Part shown: positions 5,869 through 7,369 of the stretch, one piece after another
Numbering within the stretch: position 1 is the stretch's first letter
Layout of the letters: each line of letters begins with the position of its first letter
Source of the DNA: CALBZH01 sp964538515
GTDB lineage: Bacteria; Desulfobacterota; Syntrophobacteria; Syntrophobacterales; Syntrophobacteraceae
DNA length: 7,369 bases
Assembly: GCA_964538515.1 (NCBI GenBank)
Contig: CAZIEW010000105.1
Span: 1-7,369, forward strand
Direction: 5' to 3'
Notes under the pieces: model-generated
The model's database searches: none
The model's input: the letters and a program-made list of their open reading frames with translations, nothing else
Told to the model about the DNA's origin: nothing
Program-made: the position numbers and the translations under genes

Positions 5869-7369
5869 TTAGTACATTCCGCCTCCAGGAGGCATGCCGC
5901 CCATGGGCATCGCAGGCTCTTTTTCCTTCGGCTTGTCTGCGATCATGCACTCGGTCGTGAGCATGAGAGCCGACACACTGGATGCGTTCTGAAGCGCAGA
6001 GCGAGTCACCTTGGTCGGATCGATGACACCGGCGGCGATAAGGTCTTCATACTCGCCCGTCTCCGCGTTGTAGCCGAAAGCGCCCTCGGAGGATTTCAGT
6101 CTCTGAACCACCACAGAGCCTTCCTCGCCAGCATTGCCGGCAATCTGGCGAGCGGGCTCTTCGAGAGCGCGCTTCACGATGTTTTTGCCCAGCTTCTCGT
6201 CCCCTTCAAGGTTGAGCGCTTCAACAGCGGCAAGGCAACGCAAATAGGCCACACCGCCACCAGGAACGATGCCTTCTTCCACGGCAGCGCGGGTCGCGTT
6301 CAGGGCGTCTTCGACGCGCGCCTTTTTCTCTTTCATCTCAGTTTCCGTGGCAGCTCCAACGCTGATCACAGCCACACCGCCGACCATCTTCGCCAGCCGC
6401 TCCTGGAGCTTTTCGCGATCGTAGTCACTCGTGGTCTCTTCGATCTGAGCGCGGATCTGCTTCACACGACCTTCCAAAGCCTTGCGATCCCCAGCGCCGT
6501 CGACGATCGTGGTGTTGTCCTTGTCGATCCGAACGGTCTTGGCGCGGCCCAAGTCATTCAAGCTCACGTTCTCGAGCTTGATGCCTTTTTCCTCGCTCAC
6601 CACCTGACCGCCCGTCAAGACTGCGATGTCTTCGAGCATGGCCTTGCGGCGATCACCGAAGCCGGGGGCCTTCACGGCGCAAACATGCAGCGTGCCGCGG
6701 AGCTTGTTCACAACCAGAGTCGCCAGCGCCTCGCCTTCGATATCCTCGGCGATGATCAGGAGCGGCTTGCCCATCTTGGCGATCTGCTCGAGAACGGGCA
6801 GCAGGTCTTTCATGTTGCTGATCTTCTTCTCATTGATCAGGATGAGCGGCTCGTTCAGGACAGCATCCATCTTCTCGGGATCCGTCACAAAGTACGGTGA
6901 AATATAACCACGGTCAAACTGCATGCCCTCGACCACTTCAAGCGTGGTCTCCATGCCCTTGGCCTCTTCCACCGTGATGACCCCTTCCTTACCCACCTTG
7001 TTCATGGCCTCAGCGATGATGTTCCCGATCGTTGGGTCATTATTGGCGGAGATGGTGCCAACCTGAGCGATCTCTTTCTGGTCCTTGGTCGGCTTGCTGA
7101 TCTTCTTCAGCTCGTCGACAACAACGGCAACCGTCTTCTCGATTCCGCGCTTGAGAGCCATGGGATTGGCACCGGCCGCAACGAGCTTGGAGCCCTCGAA
7201 ATAGATGGACTGCGCCAGGATTGTCGCCGTTGTCGTACCGTCGCCGGCAACATCACTGGTCTTGCTCGCCACTTCGCGCACCATCTGGGCGCCCATGTTC
7301 TCGAACTTGTCTTCGAGCTCGATTTCCTTGGCCACCGTCACGCCGTCCTTCGTGACATTCGGGCCAAAG
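5869..7369 (-). CDS. groL: 60-kDa chaperonin GroEL, 5' partial
   Basis: Cytoplasmic ATP-driven chaperonin forming double seven-membered rings that fold proteins with GroES. The frame is open to the window edge. The first visible residues, FGPNVTKDGVTVAKE, match the family from about residue 44, so roughly 43 N-terminal residues are missing. The GTG at 7341 is an internal valine codon, not a start. 499 residues are visible. The ATPase residues are present: the Asp of TKDG (D52 in E. coli), GDGTTTAT (D87) and the Asp in EDALNATRAAVEEG (D398). Also seen are NMGAQMV, AQVGTISANND, GMQFDRGYISPYF, PLLIIAEDIEGEALATLV, VKAPGFGDRRK and DPTKVTRSALQNA. It ends with a short Met/Gly/Pro tail, MPMGGMPPGGGMY, before TAA at 5871-5869. 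groES, if it follows the usual groES-groL order, would lie beyond 7369, as would the heat-shock promoter. Confidence 0.98.
   Translation of the reverse strand, partial: FGPNVTKDGVTVAKEIELEDKFENMGAQMVREVASKTSDVAGDGTTTATILAQSIYFEGSKLVAAGANPMALKRGIEKTVAVVVDELKKISKPTKDQKEIAQVGTISANNDPTIGNIIAEAMNKVGKEGVITVEEAKGMETTLEVVEGMQFDRGYISPYFVTDPEKMDAVLNEPLILINEKKISNMKDLLPVLEQIAKMGKPLLIIAEDIEGEALATLVVNKLRGTLHVCAVKAPGFGDRRKAMLEDIAVLTGGQVVSEEKGIKLENVSLNDLGRAKTVRIDKDNTTIVDGAGDRKALEGRVKQIRAQIEETTSDYDREKLQERLAKMVGGVAVISVGAATETEMKEKKARVEDALNATRAAVEEGIVPGGGVAYLRCLAAVEALNLEGDEKLGKNIVKRALEEPARQIAGNAGEEGSVVVQRLKSSEGAFGYNAETGEYEDLIAAGVIDPTKVTRSALQNASSVSALMLTTECMIADKPKEKEPAMPMGGMPPGGGMY

Noticed and set aside
5677..6900. 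407-codon open frame on the plus strand opposite groL
   Set aside because: It is fully antisense to a strongly conserved groL and crosses its 3' hairpins. The protein shows no recognisable domain, and long antisense frames over GC-rich conserved genes are common artefacts.

Overview
The window reads as an ordinary housekeeping segment of a Gram-negative bacterial chromosome. A Desulfobacterota (former Deltaproteobacteria) origin is the best guess. This rests on the style of the PilP-like protein, the HLGT form of the IleS HIGH motif and the sequence of GroEL. It is an inference from family resemblance and was not tested by any search. Base composition is moderately GC-rich and even, apart from a short AT-rich promoter island near 1346-1390. 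No mobile elements, CRISPR arrays, tRNAs or rRNAs were seen.

Layout: two genes read rightward, then three read leftward. (1) 1-1270, plus strand: nearly complete mtaB-type tRNA methylthiotransferase, cut at its 5' end. (2) 1271-1442: spacer with a perfect TATAAT box and a strong ribosome binding site. (3) 1443-2126, plus: a stand-alone PilP-like type IV pilus assembly protein with an N-terminal export signal. (4) 2164-2197: a bidirectional intrinsic terminator shared by the converging transcription units. (5) 2238-2699, minus: lspA, lipoprotein signal peptidase. (6) 2755-5544, minus: ileS, isoleucyl-tRNA synthetase, just upstream of lspA and probably co-transcribed with it. (7) 5545-5868: spacer holding the ileS promoter and leader plus three hairpins downstream of groL, the last with a U-rich tail. 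(8) 5869-7369, minus: groL, the 60-kDa chaperonin, cut at its 5' end by the window edge; any groES would lie beyond.

The genes do not form one pathway. ileS and lspA are a common bacterial pairing. mtaB and ileS both concern translation, while lspA and the PilP-like protein both concern the cell envelope. I found no undescribed system. The points most worth a second look are the PilP-like gene lying outside any visible pilMNOQ cluster and lacking a lipobox cysteine, and the hairpin series after groL.
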